This document shows positions 5,619-6,574 of a DNA stretch of 6,574 bases, piece by piece. The stretch is from an uncultured Bacteroidales bacterium. Lineage in GTDB: Bacteria > Bacteroidota > Bacteroidia > Bacteroidales > Paludibacteraceae. The notes under the pieces were generated by a model. That model did not search any database and was not told the origin of the DNA. It saw nothing but the letters and a program-made list of their open reading frames with translations. The position numbers and the translations under genes were made by a program. Position 1 is the first letter of the stretch; the number at the start of each line of letters is the position of its first letter. The stretch is from positions 1-6,574 of the forward strand of contig CALZHO010000046.1 of NCBI GenBank assembly GCA_945787425.1, read 5' to 3'.

Positions 5619-6574
5619 GGAACATAAATACATATCTTTTCTGCGGTTTGAAGGTTAGGGTTTCCATATTCAGCATGTCGGAAGCATCTGCAATATCGCG
5701 AACAGTGCCGTCTTTGAACAGAATGCCGATGGATTCTCCTTTCTCGGAGTAGGTGTTAGATGTAGAAATATGTTCCACGAAGAAATACTGTGCATCTTCG
5801 TGTGTGACGCCGAATAGACTTGCATAATGCGTGCAAAGAGCCTCGTGTTCCGCTTGTGTGAGTGGATGTTCAAGACGTTTGCCTTTGAATAGTTGGCGAT
5901 TGGTGAAATGTTGGCACAGTAGTCCCAGCACTTTGTCTTCGCTTTTCATCCACACTTTGATGGCGGATAGTAGGTCGGAGTCATCTAATAGTGCATATTG
6001 ATGCAGCGCAGTAGGGTTGTTGATGAATTCTTCTTGGGTGATTTGGTTGTAGAGGAAGAATTGCAATGCTGGTGCGCCGAATAGCGCTACGCCTTGTGAG
6101 GCGAGTTGTTTGGCGCGTTCAAGAATCTTGATGAGTAGTTGTTCGGCTGCCACACTGGTGTGATGGAGATACACTTGCCAGTACATAAGGCGGCGTGCTA
6201 CTAAGAATTTTTCAACCGAATAGATGCCTTTAGCCTCTACAACAAGATGATTGTCAACCACATTGATCATCTTCAGAATACGTGCACTGGCGACACTACC
6301 CTCTGTAACTCCGCAGAAAAATGAGTCGCGGCAAAGGTAATCAAGACGGTCCACATCCAATTGTGAGGATATGAGTTGATGCAAGAAGTGTTTGTCGTAC
6401 TCGTCTTTGAATATACTGATAGCGAGGTCTAATAATTGGACATAGTCGGGGGATTGGGTTTGTTGTAGATCTTCTCTGATTTGCTTCATCATGATAAGGC
6501 TAATATCCTCGTGCGTGATACCGCTGACCAAGGTGTGTTCCATCACGTGAGAGAATGGACCGTGTCCTATATCA
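5614..6574 (-). CDS. HD-domain phosphohydrolase, N-terminus beyond window
   Basis: The frame is open through the window edge, giving 319 visible residues; GTG and ATG codons near 6541-6546 are internal. The first visible residues are DIGHGPFSH, the second half of the HD motif; the single base before them (T on the coding strand) is compatible with the expected His codon. Further on come GITHEDIS (18-25), the highly conserved SSQLDVDRLDYLCRDSFF (69-86), which supplies the last metal ligand, and KGIYSVEKFLVARRLMYWQV (115-134). This pattern belongs to the dGTPase-like HD proteins (EF1143/SAMHD1-related), which hydrolyse (d)NTPs or related phosphomonoesters in the cytosol; the substrate here is not known. 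I recall family members near 400 residues, so roughly 80-90 are missing. The C-terminal 100 residues are less conserved. It is followed on the same strand, after 113 nt, by hsp20. Confidence 0.88.
   Translation of the reverse strand, partial: DIGHGPFSHVMEHTLVSGITHEDISLIMMKQIREDLQQTQSPDYVQLLDLAISIFKDEYDKHFLHQLISSQLDVDRLDYLCRDSFFCGVTEGSVASARILKMINVVDNHLVVEAKGIYSVEKFLVARRLMYWQVYLHHTSVAAEQLLIKILERAKQLASQGVALFGAPALQFFLYNQITQEEFINNPTALHQYALLDDSDLLSAIKVWMKSEDKVLGLLCQHFTNRQLFKGKRLEHPLTQAEHEALCTHYASLFGVTHEDAQYFFVEHISTSNTYSEKGESIGILFKDGTVRDIADASDMLNMETLTFKPQKRYVFMFQ

Noticed and set aside
1..6574. CRISPR array, insertion sequence, tRNA or rRNA gene, prophage or defence system
   Set aside because: No regularly spaced repeats, transposase motifs, tRNA-like cloverleaf or defence-family domains were seen; nearly all of the sequence is accounted for by seven housekeeping-type genes.

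Overview
The window looks like ordinary chromosomal DNA of a Bacteroidota bacterium, most likely order Bacteroidales. The evidence is a GldB-family lipoprotein, an S41 lipoprotein of the type common in Bacteroides and Prevotella relatives, an HD protein carrying the LDVDRLDYL signature, AT-rich leaders without convincing Shine-Dalgarno sites, and a GC-rich intergenic palindrome of a style common in this phylum. I cannot resolve genus. Family assignments rest on motifs read by eye; no search was run.

Layout. Positions 1-99 are a leader that may hold the last 19 codons of an upstream gene. Five plus-strand genes follow, tightly packed: an S41-family peptidase lipoprotein (100-1119), a LolD-type ABC ATPase (1124-1774), a GldB-like lipoprotein (1824-2825), the cysteine desulfurase SufS (2822-4039) and an exported endonuclease/exonuclease/phosphatase-fold protein (4063-4998). 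Spacings are 4 nt, 49 nt (with a palindrome), a 4-nt ATGA overlap, and 23 nt, so co-transcription is plausible. A 12-bp hairpin at 5000-5031 separates this run from two minus-strand genes: a small heat-shock protein (5063-5500) and an HD-domain phosphohydrolase (5614 to the window edge, N-terminus cut off).

Functional reading. The first three plus-strand genes share an envelope theme: a LolD-like ATPase of the lipoprotein-sorting type lies between two predicted lipoproteins. The next gene encodes another exported protein after SufS, which supplies sulfur for Fe-S cluster assembly. SufS is translationally linked to GldB and stands apart from sufBCD within the visible region. Hsp20 and the HD protein are separate single-gene units or a loose pair with a 113-nt gap.

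I found no mobile element, CRISPR array, RNA gene or defence system, and nothing that convincingly amounts to a new biological system. The points most worth a second look are the S41 enzyme with glycine where the usual catalytic lysine should be, the orphan sufS coupled to gldB, the intergenic palindrome, a TA dinucleotide tract at the start of gldB, and a strong G+T bias of the plus strand that persists across genes of both orientations.
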